Source: JAJPHF01 sp035293805 (GTDB taxonomy: Bacteria; Chloroflexota; UBA6077; JAJPHF01). Taken from it: a stretch of DNA of 64,000 bases. How positions within the stretch are numbered: position 1 is the stretch's first letter; the number at the start of each line of letters is the position of its first letter. The notes beneath the pieces were generated by a model. That model saw only the letters and a list, made by a program, of their open reading frames with translations. It did no database searches and had not been told where the DNA came from. Made by a program: the position numbers and the translations under genes. This document shows positions 35,321-44,214 of the stretch, in pieces. The stretch is from contig DATGMD010000044.1 of NCBI GenBank assembly GCA_035293805.1, positions 124,001 through 188,000 of the forward strand, read 5' to 3'.

Positions 35321-35875
35321 ATGGCAGTCGAACCGAGGTTGATGACCGCGGCCGAGCTGGAGCGTCTGCCCGACGATGGCCAGCGCCACGAGCTCGTCCG
35401 AGGGGAGCTGCGTACGATGGCCCCGCCGGGGTTTGAGCATGGCGGCGTTACACTGCGGTGCGGCAGCTCGCTATTGATCCACGTCGACGCTCACCAGCTC
35501 GGAAAGGTCGTGACCGACGCGGGCTTCCTGCTCGCCACCGACCCGGATATCGTCCGCTTACCCGACGTGGCGTTCGTCACGCGTGAGCGTGCCGACGCCG
35601 CCGGCCGTGTGCGAGGCTTCTGGGTGGGTGCCCCAGATCTCGCCATAGAGATCATTTCTCCCAATGATCTCTATGGCGAGGTGGACGAGAAAGTGGCTGA
35701 CTACCTGGAATACGGTACGCGTCTCGTCCTGGTGGCTAACCCCAGGCGCTGCACTGTAGCAGCCCACCGTCCCGGCCAACCCGTGCAGATGTACGCCGGT
35801 GACGACATCCTCCAAGCCGAGGACATCGTGCCCGGGTGGAAACTGCCGCTCCCGGACCTCTTCCGGCAGCCATGA
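35321..35875 (+). CDS. Uma2-family restriction-endonuclease-fold protein
   Basis: 184-aa protein of the Uma2 (DUF820) family, which is expanded in Chloroflexota and Cyanobacteria. It has the PD-(D/E)xK-type core: VRLPDVAFVTRE (Asp), LAIEIISPND (Glu) and DEKVADYLEYGTRLVLVANP (Lys). All three putative catalytic residues are present, so it could be active. Biological role is not established for the family. It contains a 17-bp perfect inverted repeat over the catalytic segment, and its stop overlaps the start of the next gene as ATGA. Confidence 0.88.
   Translation: MAVEPRLMTAAELERLPDDGQRHELVRGELRTMAPPGFEHGGVTLRCGSSLLIHVDAHQLGKVVTDAGFLLATDPDIVRLPDVAFVTRERADAAGRVRGFWVGAPDLAIEIISPNDLYGEVDEKVADYLEYGTRLVLVANPRRCTVAAHRPGQPVQMYAGDDILQAEDIVPGWKLPLPDLFRQP
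35639..35680. repeat. 17-bp perfect inverted repeat within the Uma2 coding sequence
   Basis: Left arm CTCGCCATAGAGATCAT (35639-35655), 8-nt loop, right arm ATGATCTCTATGGCGAG (35664-35680). It encodes residues 107-120, including the catalytic Glu. At 17 bp with no mismatch it is far from expected by chance in a coding sequence. Confidence 0.9.
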
Positions 35876-36371
35876 GGCGGCCCGTAGAGCGCCTGGCCTG
35901 CCGCCTCGTGCTCCTAGCGCTCCTCGTTGTTGGCGCGGCCAGCGTCCTGGCCCTGGCTCCACGTCTCCAGGCGACCAAGACAGCCCGCGTTGGCCATCAC
36001 GAGCCGTCTCCGGTCGCCGACCACTGGCCACCTTTCCGCATGACCTATCAGGCTACGGAGTTTGATCCCGAGACGCAGGCCGTCAAGTACACCGCGCCAT
36101 ATCGCGTAGAGTGGACCGACCGGCGCCACTGGCGTAATACCCGATCCGGCCCGGCGGTGCGCCGGCCGGGGCGCGCCCTCACCCCCGCCCTCTCCCAGGG
36201 GGAGAGGGAGATAGGGAAGGCCATCGCCGGATTCGGTATAAGCCGCTCCTCGACCAGACCGGCGATCTCGTGATGGGCGGTGTCGAGTGGGAGCAGGACG
36301 ATGGCGCCGCGGCGATCGGTGCCGAAGTGCTTCCCCTGCCGCCGCCACCCCTGATGCTCAAGAAGCCGTAG
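35872..36371 (+). pseudogene. Signal-anchored protein gene, probably disrupted by a repeat insertion and frameshift
   Basis: Starts at ATG 35872, overlapping the Uma2 stop. The first 90 residues look genuine: a hydrophobic anchor (LVLLALLVVGAASVLALAP) and a following extracytoplasmic part (FRMTYQATEFDPETQAVKYT, WTDRRHWRNT). Then the frame runs into a GC-rich repeat (about 36150-36215) and ends at 36273 with low-complexity sequence. Another frame continues from the repeat to a stop at 36371 with a plausible C-terminus (LLDQTGDLVMGGVEWEQDD). I read this as one gene split by a small palindromic insertion. Alternatively, the second part may belong to an unrelated minus-strand remnant. Confidence 0.45.
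36151..36215. repeat. Small palindromic GC-rich element inserted in a gene
   Basis: Contains a hairpin with stem CCCTCTCCC (36188-36196) and GGGAGAGGG (36200-36208), preceded by CCTCACCCCCG. Such C-rich/G-rich hairpins are common dispersed intergenic repeats in many high-GC genomes. It joins two differently framed halves of the neighbouring gene. The outer boundaries are uncertain. Confidence 0.5.
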
Positions 36372-36383
36372 GCAGGACAAGAG

Positions 36384-36414
36384 GAGGGGCGGCAGGCCTT
36401 GCCTGCCGCCCCTC
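36384..36414 (-). terminator. Hairpin terminator after groEL
   Basis: Perfect 14-bp stem (GAGGGGCGGCAGGC and its complement) with a 3-nt loop, 23 nt past the groEL stop. The minus-strand tract after the stem is C/T-rich but not a pure T-run. Confidence 0.6.
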
Positions 36415-36436
36415 GGAGCGAGTGGAAGATCGCGGT

Positions 36437-38068
<1,632 letters not shown>

Positions 38069-38200
38069 GTTTCCTCCCTGGACTGTCTCACTACGATCGT
38101 GATGCACGCGATTGCGGACTCGACCAACGGCCCCCCGCCCCGCAATCTGCGGCGGTCGCCAGCCTGACGAGCTGCGAGGCAGGCCGCGTGGGCGGAGCCG

Positions 38201-38500
38201 CTACTTGCCGTTTTCCAGAACCGCCAGGATGTCCTTCTCGCTCAGGATCAGCAGCTCGTCGTCGTCGAGCTTGAACTCGGTGCCCGCGTACTTCGCGTAG
38301 AGCACCCGGTCGCCCACCTTGACGTCGAGTGCCTGCCGCTTGCCCTCCTCGAGCCGGCCGGGGCCCGCGGCGATGATCTCGCCCTCCTGGGGCTTCTCCT
38401 TGGCGGTGTCGGGCAGGACGATGCCGCTCTTGGTGACTTCCTCGCGCGGGAGCGGCTTGACCACCACGCGATCGCTCAGCGGACGGAGCTTCAGCGCCAT
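38201..38500 (-). CDS. groES: Co-chaperonin GroES (10 kDa)
   Basis: Lid of the GroEL chamber, 99 aa. LRPLSDRVVVKPLPREE at the N-terminus, the mobile loop TKSGIVLPDTAKEKPQEGEI and GDRVLYAKYAGTEFKLD are all standard. The start is the ATG at 38500 with GGAGGGAACC upstream. Confidence 0.98.
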   Translation of the reverse strand: MALKLRPLSDRVVVKPLPREEVTKSGIVLPDTAKEKPQEGEIIAAGPGRLEEGKRQALDVKVGDRVLYAKYAGTEFKLDDDELLILSEKDILAVLENGK

Positions 38501-38555
38501 ACGGTTCCCTCCTGAGTGGCTGGTGTGTGCGGCGACCGCCATCGCCTGGCAGCGT

Positions 38556-38582
38556 TTAGCACTCTGGTAGGCTGAGTGCTAA
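38556..38582 (-). promoter_or_regulatory. CIRCE operator (HrcA site), perfect copy
   Basis: TTAGCACTC-N9-GAGTGCTAA, identical to the consensus. It lies just downstream of the groES -10 box (covering the likely +1), as expected for HrcA repression. HrcA itself is not in the window. Confidence 0.95.
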
Positions 38583-38585
38583 GTC

Positions 38586-38615
38586 ATACTAACGGAACGC
38601 CGTGGTGATTAGCAA
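38586..38615 (-). promoter_or_regulatory. Sigma-A-type promoter of groESL
   Basis: Minus-strand TTGCTA (38615-38610) and TAGTAT (38591-38586), 18 bp apart. The -35 lies inside the second, degenerate CIRCE, and the first CIRCE follows the -10. Confidence 0.7.
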
Positions 38616-38635
38616 GCGGGTATGCCGAGTGCTAA
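38609..38635 (-). promoter_or_regulatory. Second, degenerate CIRCE element
   Basis: TTAGCAAGC-N9-GAGTGCTAA: the right half is perfect and the left half differs at two positions from consensus. It overlaps the -35 box and is 53 bp (about five turns) from the first CIRCE. Confidence 0.75.
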
Positions 38636-38705
38636 CGGCGGCCACGGCATTTTCATGCGCGTTTCTAATGCGAGCCGCCGGGCACGAGCGCGCTGCCCCG
38701 GCGCG

Positions 38706-38711
38706 TATAAT
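38706..38711 (+). promoter_or_regulatory. -10 box TATAAT upstream of the cupin gene
   Basis: Perfect TATAAT 19 nt upstream of the cupin ATG, so the leader would be very short. No good -35 was seen 16-18 nt upstream. Confidence 0.45.
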
Positions 38712-38729
38712 CCGGGCGGGAGGCGACGC

Positions 38730-39068
38730 ATGGACATGCTGCGGGTGGACGCGGCCCTCGGGGAGCTGCAGGCTATCAGCCCTGAGGTGGGCCTGCACAC
38801 CTGGCACCGCGCGCCGACCTACGAGGTCGGGCTGATCGCGTTCTACCCGCGCGGCGACGACGACCCCCGCCAGATCTGCCACGCCCAGCGCGACGTGGTC
38901 TGCCACGCGCTGCGCGGCGCCGGCCGCCTCCGACTGGATGGGGAGACGCTGGCCGTCGAGCCGGGCACGGTCTACCACATCCCCGCGGGCACGCCGCACG
39001 ACTTCGCCGCCACCGGCGCCGAGCCACTCGTTCTGCTGTACACGCTCGTCACGGTGTCCCCCACGTGA
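38730..39068 (+). CDS. Small cupin-domain protein
   Basis: 112-aa single cupin barrel. It has HAQRDVVCHALRGAGRLRLD and the second motif PGTVYHIPAGTPHDFAATG, which includes the usual metal-binding His residues. ATG 38730 follows GGGAGGCGACGC. The stop overlaps the next gene's GTG (GTGA), so it is coupled to the HAD hydrolase. Substrate unknown. Confidence 0.85.
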   Translation: MDMLRVDAALGELQAISPEVGLHTWHRAPTYEVGLIAFYPRGDDDPRQICHAQRDVVCHALRGAGRLRLDGETLAVEPGTVYHIPAGTPHDFAATGAEPLVLLYTLVTVSPT

Positions 39069-39781
39069 TCCGGGCGGTGCTGTTCGATTGGTACGACACG
39101 CTCGCCCACGTGAACGGCGAGACGATTCTGGCGGGCCGCCGCGCGATGGCCGAGCGGGCCGGCGTCGATCCCGAGCGCATGGCGGAGTTGTGGCGCGACA
39201 CCGCCGAGCAGCGCATGCTGGGCGCACTGGGCAGTCTGGAGGAACAGTTCGTCGTCCTGCTCGGTCGGTTGGGCCGCGCTGCTCCGCCGGCACTGGTGCG
39301 CGAGCTAGCCGCGATCGACGCGCGCTCGTGGCAGGAAGCCGTCACGCTGTACCCTGACGCGCGGCCCGCGTTAGAGGCGCTCAAGGCGCGGGGCTACCGG
39401 CTCGGCGTGCTCAGCAACTGCTCGGCCGAGGCGGGCGCTGTGATCGAGCACGCCGGGCTGGACCACGTGTTCGACGCGCTCGCGCTGTCGTTCCGCCTGC
39501 ACGTGGCCAAGCCCCAGCCGGCGATCTATCATGCCGCGCTGGAGATGCTCGGCGTCGGGGCGACCGAGACGGTGTTCGTCGCGGACGGCGCGTTCGGAGA
39601 GCTGGACGCCGCGCGCGCGCTGGGCATCGTGGCCGTGCTCATCGAGCAGGCGCACCAGAGCCGGGCCTACGGGGCCAGCAGCGAGTGGGACTACCGCGTC
39701 GAGCGGCTGGCGCAGGTGCCGCCGCTGGTCGACCGCCTGGGCCGGGAACCGGTCGAGCCGCCCCGGCCAGAACAGACCTGA
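39065..39781 (+). CDS. HAD-superfamily hydrolase
   Basis: 238-aa phosphatase or dehalogenase-like enzyme. Nucleophile motif VLFDWYDTLAHV at the start (D-W-Y-D-T, so both Asp residues are present), second motif GVLSNCS, Lys in LHVAKPQPAIY and the acidic motif VFVADGAFGELDAA. The cap is helical (C1 type). It starts at GTG within the cupin stop. Substrate unknown. Confidence 0.88.
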   Translation: MIRAVLFDWYDTLAHVNGETILAGRRAMAERAGVDPERMAELWRDTAEQRMLGALGSLEEQFVVLLGRLGRAAPPALVRELAAIDARSWQEAVTLYPDARPALEALKARGYRLGVLSNCSAEAGAVIEHAGLDHVFDALALSFRLHVAKPQPAIYHAALEMLGVGATETVFVADGAFGELDAARALGIVAVLIEQAHQSRAYGASSEWDYRVERLAQVPPLVDRLGREPVEPPRPEQT

Positions 39782-39791
39782 GGAGGGCAGC

Positions 39792-39977
39792 ATGCCAATC
39801 GTCACGGTCCAGATGTACGAGGGGCGCACGGTGGAGCAGAAGCGGGCGCTCGCCACGGCGCTCACGCAGGCGATGGTAGACATCGCCAAGACGACGCCGG
39901 AGCAAGTACACGTCATCATTCAGGACGTGCCGCGGACGAACTGGGCGCAGAGCGGCAAGCTGGCGAGCGATAGCTGA
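39792..39977 (+). CDS. 4-oxalocrotonate tautomerase-family protein
   Basis: 61-aa tautomerase. It starts MPIVTVQMYEGRTVEQKRAL, so the catalytic Pro would become residue 1 after Met removal; the later PEQVHVIIQDVPRTNW is typical. ATG 39792 has GAGGAGGG upstream and lies 10 nt after the HAD stop. Third gene of cupin-HAD-tautomerase; a role in aromatic or keto-acid metabolism is inferred only from families. Confidence 0.9.
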   Translation: MPIVTVQMYEGRTVEQKRALATALTQAMVDIAKTTPEQVHVIIQDVPRTNWAQSGKLASDS

Positions 39978-39997
39978 CCGCTCTCCGGAGTGACCTA

Positions 39998-40083
39998 CCC
40001 CCCGACCCCGCCCGTCGCAGGAAGGGGGGGAGTCTCCCCGGTCTCGTCCTCTCCCCCTTCCTGCGACGGGCGGGGTCGGGGGG
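39998..40083. repeat. 31-bp perfect inverted repeat between convergent genes
   Basis: Arms 39998-40028 and 40053-40083 are exact reverse complements, separated by 24 nt. The arm begins CCCCCCGACCCCGCCCGTCG. Lying between the tautomerase (+) and the SsuA-like gene (-), it could end transcription from both sides, but the length suggests a dispersed palindromic element. No T-run follows either arm. Confidence 0.85.
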
Positions 40084-40086
40084 AGG

Positions 40087-41172
40087 TTACTGCGCTTCGA
40101 GGCGGTCGAAGTAGCCGCTGGCCGCTAGCTCGCGTTGGAAGCGCAGCTCGACGAAGTCGTCGGGGTTGGCGGTCGCCGCCTGCGGGATCGTGGCCGCGAT
40201 CTCCTCGAGCGAGGCGCGGATGCCTTCCGGCTCGATCCGCAGGTCGGACGCCATGATCTGCCGCTCGATCTCGTAGCCCTCGCGCAGCGCCTTCTGGTCG
40301 TCGACTTTCGAGTAGTCGGCGATCACCTTGAGCGCGAAGTCGGGATCGGTCTTGTAGCGGTGGACGCCCTCCGCGAAGGCCTCCAGGAACCGACGGAACA
40401 CGTCGGGCCGCTCCTGGGTCTTCCGCCGTGTGCTGGCGACGCCCGTCGCCAGGTACTTGTAGTTCAGCTTCGTGACGTCGACGATCGTGTGGAAGCCGGC
40501 CTCCTCAGCGGCCAGGTTGTCGGGCGGGATACAGCCGCACGCGTCGATCGTGCCTTCTCGCATGGCGGCCAGGCGTGGGCCGCCCGAGCCGACTGCCAGG
40601 TAGGTGATGTCCTCGTCCGGATCGACGCCGCTGCGCTGCAGTCCCACGCGCGCCACCAGCTCGCTGTTTGAGGCGCGGGTCGCCACGCCGATCCGCTTGC
40701 CGCGCAGCTCGGCCGGCGTGCGAATCTCCGGCCGCCCCATGATCGCGCCGACGAGCTGCGGTTTCGTGCCGGCGATCATCACGGTGTCGCTGCCCTGGAG
40801 CCCGCTGCGGATTACCGACGATGCGCCGGCGATGAGCACGTCGATCTCGCCCGACACCAGCGACGCGACGCCGGCCGGCCCGCCATTCAGATAGGTCAGC
40901 TCGACGTCGAGGCCGTGCTTGTCGAAGATGCCGCCCTCCTGGGCGATCCAGGCGACGGATTGCGAGGCCACGAGCGCGGTGTACGCGAGGTGGACCGACG
41001 CCCGCGGCGGCGGTGCGGTGGGCGCGGCGGCGGATGCGCTGCCACTCGGGGCGGGGGCCGGCGCGCTTGGCGCGGACGCCGCGGGCGGCTTGGCCGCTGG
41101 CGCGGGGGACGCGCAGGCGCCCGCGAGCAACGTGAGCAGCACGGTGCAGAGTAGCGCGCGGCGGGCGGGCAT
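40087..41172 (-). CDS. SsuA/ThiY-like ABC transporter substrate-binding lipoprotein
   Basis: Solute-binding lipoprotein, 361 aa. Signal peptide with lipobox LAGAC near residue 20, then a Pro/Ala-rich linker of about 35 residues. The type II fold begins VHLAYTALVASQSVAWIAQEGG; it includes LNGGPAGVASLVSGEIDVLI and KRIGVATRASNSELVARVGL, as in the NMT1/SsuA/TauA group. These bind sulfonates, pyrimidines or related molecules. No permease or ATPase is next to it, so it is an orphan in this window. ATG 41172 follows GGAGAGGAG. Confidence 0.88.
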   Translation of the reverse strand: MPARRALLCTVLLTLLAGACASPAPAAKPPAASAPSAPAPAPSGSASAAAPTAPPPRASVHLAYTALVASQSVAWIAQEGGIFDKHGLDVELTYLNGGPAGVASLVSGEIDVLIAGASSVIRSGLQGSDTVMIAGTKPQLVGAIMGRPEIRTPAELRGKRIGVATRASNSELVARVGLQRSGVDPDEDITYLAVGSGGPRLAAMREGTIDACGCIPPDNLAAEEAGFHTIVDVTKLNYKYLATGVASTRRKTQERPDVFRRFLEAFAEGVHRYKTDPDFALKVIADYSKVDDQKALREGYEIERQIMASDLRIEPEGIRASLEEIAATIPQAATANPDDFVELRFQRELAASGYFDRLEAQ

Positions 41173-41312
41173 GGGTGTCTCCTCTCCGGGATGCAACGTA
41201 GCCCCATCGTAGTCGCGCAACCGCCGGGCCGCAAGGGCCGGGCGTTTCGTTGGCCGCCCGCCGCGCGTGCCGTAGAATGCGGGGCTGCATACGCGTGGAA
41301 CGAGGAGGGAGC

Positions 41313-42488
41313 ATGGGGGCAGCAGCCCAGGTCGCACCGGTCGCGCGCGGGAATCGTCCGGAGCCACGGCGGATCAGGCGATGCGCGGGCCGGGCGTTAG
41401 CGGCGGGGCTGGTGCTGCTCGCGACGGCGCTGGCCCTCGGTCGCGCGCCCGCCGCCAGCGGGCAGGATGCCGGCCTTCGCCCGGCGCCGCCCGCGTTGAT
41501 GGGCATCGCGGGGCACGCCTGGTGGTCCGACGAGCACTTCGACACCTTCCTACAGATGTATCGCGATCTGGGCATCACCGGGGTACGCATCCCCCTCGAC
41601 TGGAAGCGCTTCGAGCCTCAGGAAGGCCAGTATGACTTTTCGCTGTTCGACCGCGTGTTCCCGCGGCTGGCCGCCGCCGGCCTGCAGCTCACGGTCTACT
41701 TCGTTACCGTGCCCGCCTGGGCGACGAGCAACCCCAGCGCGTGCGAGATCGACGAGCAGGAGTTCTGCGACTTTCCGGAGGCGCGCGAGCCCCAGTACCG
41801 CATGGCCGTGCGCGAGGCGGTGCGGCGCTACCCGTTCGTGCGCTACTGGGAGGTGGGCAACGAGCCGGAACAGTGGCGGCGGCAAGGCTTCAATCCGCCC
41901 GATTACCTGCGGCAGCTGCGCGCGTTCTACGCGGAGGCGAAGGCGGTCAACCCCAACGTCCAGGTGGCCATCAGCACGCTCACCGGCTGGCGCTACGTGG
42001 CCCGGCTGTACGACCTGGCCCCCGAGCGCCCGTGGGATGCCGTCGCCTACCATCCTTATGGCGGCCCGGACGGCGCCGACGCGCCGCCGTGGGGCCTCGC
42101 CGCCGACGACGGTGGCACGGGCCTGTACACGCTGGAGATGGACCGAATTCACAACGAGATGGCAGCGCGGGGCGACGGCGCCAAGCCGCTCTGGATCACC
42201 GAGTACGGCTGGGAGCGCGACCCGGCCGGTCAGGCGGCGCGACTGCGTGCGGCGCTGAGCTGGATGGCGTCGCGGCCGTACATCACGCAGGCGCACCTGC
42301 ACATGCTGCACGACCAGGGCACCGAGCGCTTCGGCCTGACCCGCCTGGACCCGCCCGGCCCGATCACGCGCGACACGCGCTTCGTCCCCAAAGTGCCGTT
42401 CTATCAGGCCTTCAAGGAGTACCCGCGCGCGACGCCCACGGCGACGCCCCCGCCTACTCCGGCGCTCACGGCCACGGCCACCCCGTAG
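41313..42488 (+). CDS. Secreted glycoside hydrolase (clan GH-A type TIM barrel)
   Basis: 391-aa protein. Signal peptide or anchor at about residues 22-45 (RALAAGLVLLATALALG). The barrel shows GITGVRIPLDWKRFEP, FVRYWEVGNEPEQWRR (acid/base Glu in the NEP motif) and KPLWITEYGWERDPAG (nucleophile Glu). The C-terminal tail PTATPPPTPALTATATP is a typical secreted linker. This matches GH39/GH5-like clan A enzymes; the exact family is uncertain. ATG 41313 follows GAGGAGGG. Confidence 0.87.
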   Translation: MGAAAQVAPVARGNRPEPRRIRRCAGRALAAGLVLLATALALGRAPAASGQDAGLRPAPPALMGIAGHAWWSDEHFDTFLQMYRDLGITGVRIPLDWKRFEPQEGQYDFSLFDRVFPRLAAAGLQLTVYFVTVPAWATSNPSACEIDEQEFCDFPEAREPQYRMAVREAVRRYPFVRYWEVGNEPEQWRRQGFNPPDYLRQLRAFYAEAKAVNPNVQVAISTLTGWRYVARLYDLAPERPWDAVAYHPYGGPDGADAPPWGLAADDGGTGLYTLEMDRIHNEMAARGDGAKPLWITEYGWERDPAGQAARLRAALSWMASRPYITQAHLHMLHDQGTERFGLTRLDPPGPITRDTRFVPKVPFYQAFKEYPRATPTATPPPTPALTATATP

Positions 42489-42511
42489 CGCGCCTGAGAT
42501 CAGAACATATA

Positions 42512-42542
42512 TTGCTCGGCTGCCCGCTGCGAATAGTACAAT
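42512..42542 (+). promoter_or_regulatory. Weak promoter candidate for the HtrA gene
   Basis: TTGCTC (42512-42517) and TACAAT (42537-42542) with a long 19-bp spacer, 175 nt before the ATG. Low confidence. Confidence 0.35.
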
Positions 42543-42716
42543 GGCGTCGTTAGGTTTAGCGGCCCGCGACCCGGGGAGCGCCGTGCGCCGGGCACGGCGC
42601 GTTTATCCCCGAGTTGCGGGCGGTGAGCGCTCTCCGATCCGTGGCCCGGGCGACCGGCGCCCGACGTGGGAACGTGGCCGCGGGACGCGCGACGAGTGGC
42701 GGCTGGAGGCGGGCGA

Positions 42717-43928
42717 ATGGGCGCGCTGGTACGCACGTTTTTTACCCTGGTATTGGGCATTCTCGTGGGCGGGGCGATCATCCTGGGCTACGTCGAGACG
42801 CACCCCAGATACACGGCCAGCCCGCCGCAGTCAGTGGCCCTGCCGGTGAGCGCAGCCGCGGGACTCGCCGCGCCCGCTAGCGGCGCAGCAGCCGCCGCGC
42901 CCGCGGCGCTGTTGCCGGTGGACGGCAACCAACGGCCCACGTTCCAGGACGAAGACCTCCTGGCCGATCTCTACGACCGCGTGAGCCCGAGCGTCGTGAA
43001 CATCACCGTGCGCACCCGGCTGCCCGGCACCGGCAACGTGCCCGAATACGAGCAGGGCACGGGCTCGGGCATCGTGCTCGACACCGACGGCAACATCCTC
43101 ACCAACAATCACGTGGTGGGCGACGCCCGCCGCGTGGAGGTGACACTCGCGGACGGCACGAAGCTCGCTGCCCGCGTCGTCGGCACCGACCCGCTCAGCG
43201 ACCTTGGCGTCGTGCGGGTGCAGACCAGTCCCGACAAGCTGACCCCGGCCGTGCTCGGCGATTCCGACACGCTGCGCGTCGGCCAGATGGCGGTAGCCAT
43301 CGGCAACCCGTTCGGGCTGGAGCGGAGCCTGACGACGGGCGTCATCAGCGCGGTGGGGCGGGTACGGCCAAGCGGCCTGGGCCGCCGCTCGATCCCGAAC
43401 ATGGTGCAGACCGATGCCGCGATCAACCCCGGGAACTCGGGCGGGCCGCTGCTCAACTCGCACGGCGAGGTGATCGGCATCAACACGCAGATCCAGACGG
43501 CGGCCGGCGTGCGCGGCAATATGGGAGTCGGCTTCGCGGTGCCGGTGAACGCCGCGCGGCGGGCGCTCCCCGACTTGCTGGCGGGGCGAAAGGTGCCGCA
43601 CGCCTGGCTGGGAATCTCCGGCACGGCGATCAGCGAGGACCTGGCAGACGAGCAGAACCTGCCGGTGAAGCAGGGCGTGCTCGTCGCGGAGGTGCTGCCC
43701 GACAGTCCCGCTGCTCGCGGTGGCCTGCGCGGGAGCGGTCGCCGCGATCCCGCCTCCGGCGACATCGTCCTATCGCTCGACAACCATGAGGTGAAAGCGG
43801 TCGAGGACATCGTCGCGTACCTCGACCAGCGCAACGTGGGCGACCACGTTACGGTCACGTATATGCGCGACGGGGCGACGTACACGACCGACGTGACGCT
43901 CGACAGCTGGCCCGATGACCAGCGCTAG
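42717..43928 (+). CDS. HtrA/DegP-type membrane-anchored serine protease
   Basis: 403-aa trypsin-like protease with C-terminal PDZ. N-terminal anchor (VRTFFTLVLGILVGGAIILGY), Pro/Ala linker, catalytic His in ILTNNHVVGDARR, Asp in TDPLSDLGVVRV, and Ser in AINPGNSGGPLLNSHGEVIG. The PDZ domain covers about 295-395 (WLGISGTAISEDLADEQNLP, ILSL-like end). It acts outside the membrane in protein quality control. ATG 42717 follows GGAGGCGGG. Confidence 0.93.
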   Translation: MGALVRTFFTLVLGILVGGAIILGYVETHPRYTASPPQSVALPVSAAAGLAAPASGAAAAAPAALLPVDGNQRPTFQDEDLLADLYDRVSPSVVNITVRTRLPGTGNVPEYEQGTGSGIVLDTDGNILTNNHVVGDARRVEVTLADGTKLAARVVGTDPLSDLGVVRVQTSPDKLTPAVLGDSDTLRVGQMAVAIGNPFGLERSLTTGVISAVGRVRPSGLGRRSIPNMVQTDAAINPGNSGGPLLNSHGEVIGINTQIQTAAGVRGNMGVGFAVPVNAARRALPDLLAGRKVPHAWLGISGTAISEDLADEQNLPVKQGVLVAEVLPDSPAARGGLRGSGRRDPASGDIVLSLDNHEVKAVEDIVAYLDQRNVGDHVTVTYMRDGATYTTDVTLDSWPDDQR

Positions 43929-43958
43929 GACTCCGGCTCTCGCAAGCTCCTCGGCAAG

Positions 43959-43983
43959 GCGGCCCGGCGACCTGCCGGGCCGC
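43959..43983 (+). terminator. Hairpin after the HtrA gene
   Basis: 10-bp perfect stem GCGGCCCGGC / GCCGGGCCGC with a 5-nt loop, 30 nt past the stop. No T-run follows; it may be a partial terminator or processing site before the 58-aa gene. Confidence 0.45.
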
Positions 43984-44010
43984 TCGCGTTAGCGCCCAAC
44001 GGAGAGTGCC

Positions 44011-44187
44011 GTGGACAGTTCGGACGAGCAGGCAGCGCAGCGCGATCAGGCCCTGGCGCACCTCCGCGAGGCGCTGGCGCGGGTGCAGGCCGCACACCAG
44101 GAGGTCCGTCGGTGGGCGCCGCTGTCGGTGATGAACGACTTCGTGGCGATTGAGGCCGAGCTGCGGACCATCCTCGCGCGGCTGTAA
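44011..44187 (+). CDS. 58-aa helical protein
   Basis: Short reading frame from GTG 44011, with GGAGAG 4 nt upstream (GGAGAGTGCC before the GTG). The product is mostly helical (AHLREALARVQAAHQEVRR) and ends IEAELRTILARL. No membrane segment or known motif. The codon pattern (high third-position GC) fits the neighbours. It lies 82 nt after the protease gene. Confidence 0.5.
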   Translation: MDSSDEQAAQRDQALAHLREALARVQAAHQEVRRWAPLSVMNDFVAIEAELRTILARL

Positions 44188-44194
44188 CCCGCTC

Positions 44195-44209
44195 TCCCCC
44201 GGAGGGGGA
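44195..44209. terminator. Small hairpin between convergent genes
   Basis: TCCCCC-GGA-GGGGGA, 6-bp stem, between the 58-aa gene and the sulfite-oxidase-like gene. Weak on its own. Confidence 0.35.
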
Positions 44210-44214
44210 AGGCG

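Noticed and set aside
36048..36380. Minus-strand frame resembling a small toxin-like start (CLRLLEHQGWRRQGKHF).
   Set aside because: It runs through the palindromic repeat into low-complexity sequence, has no ribosome site, and matches no toxin signature well; the plus-strand split gene explains the region better.
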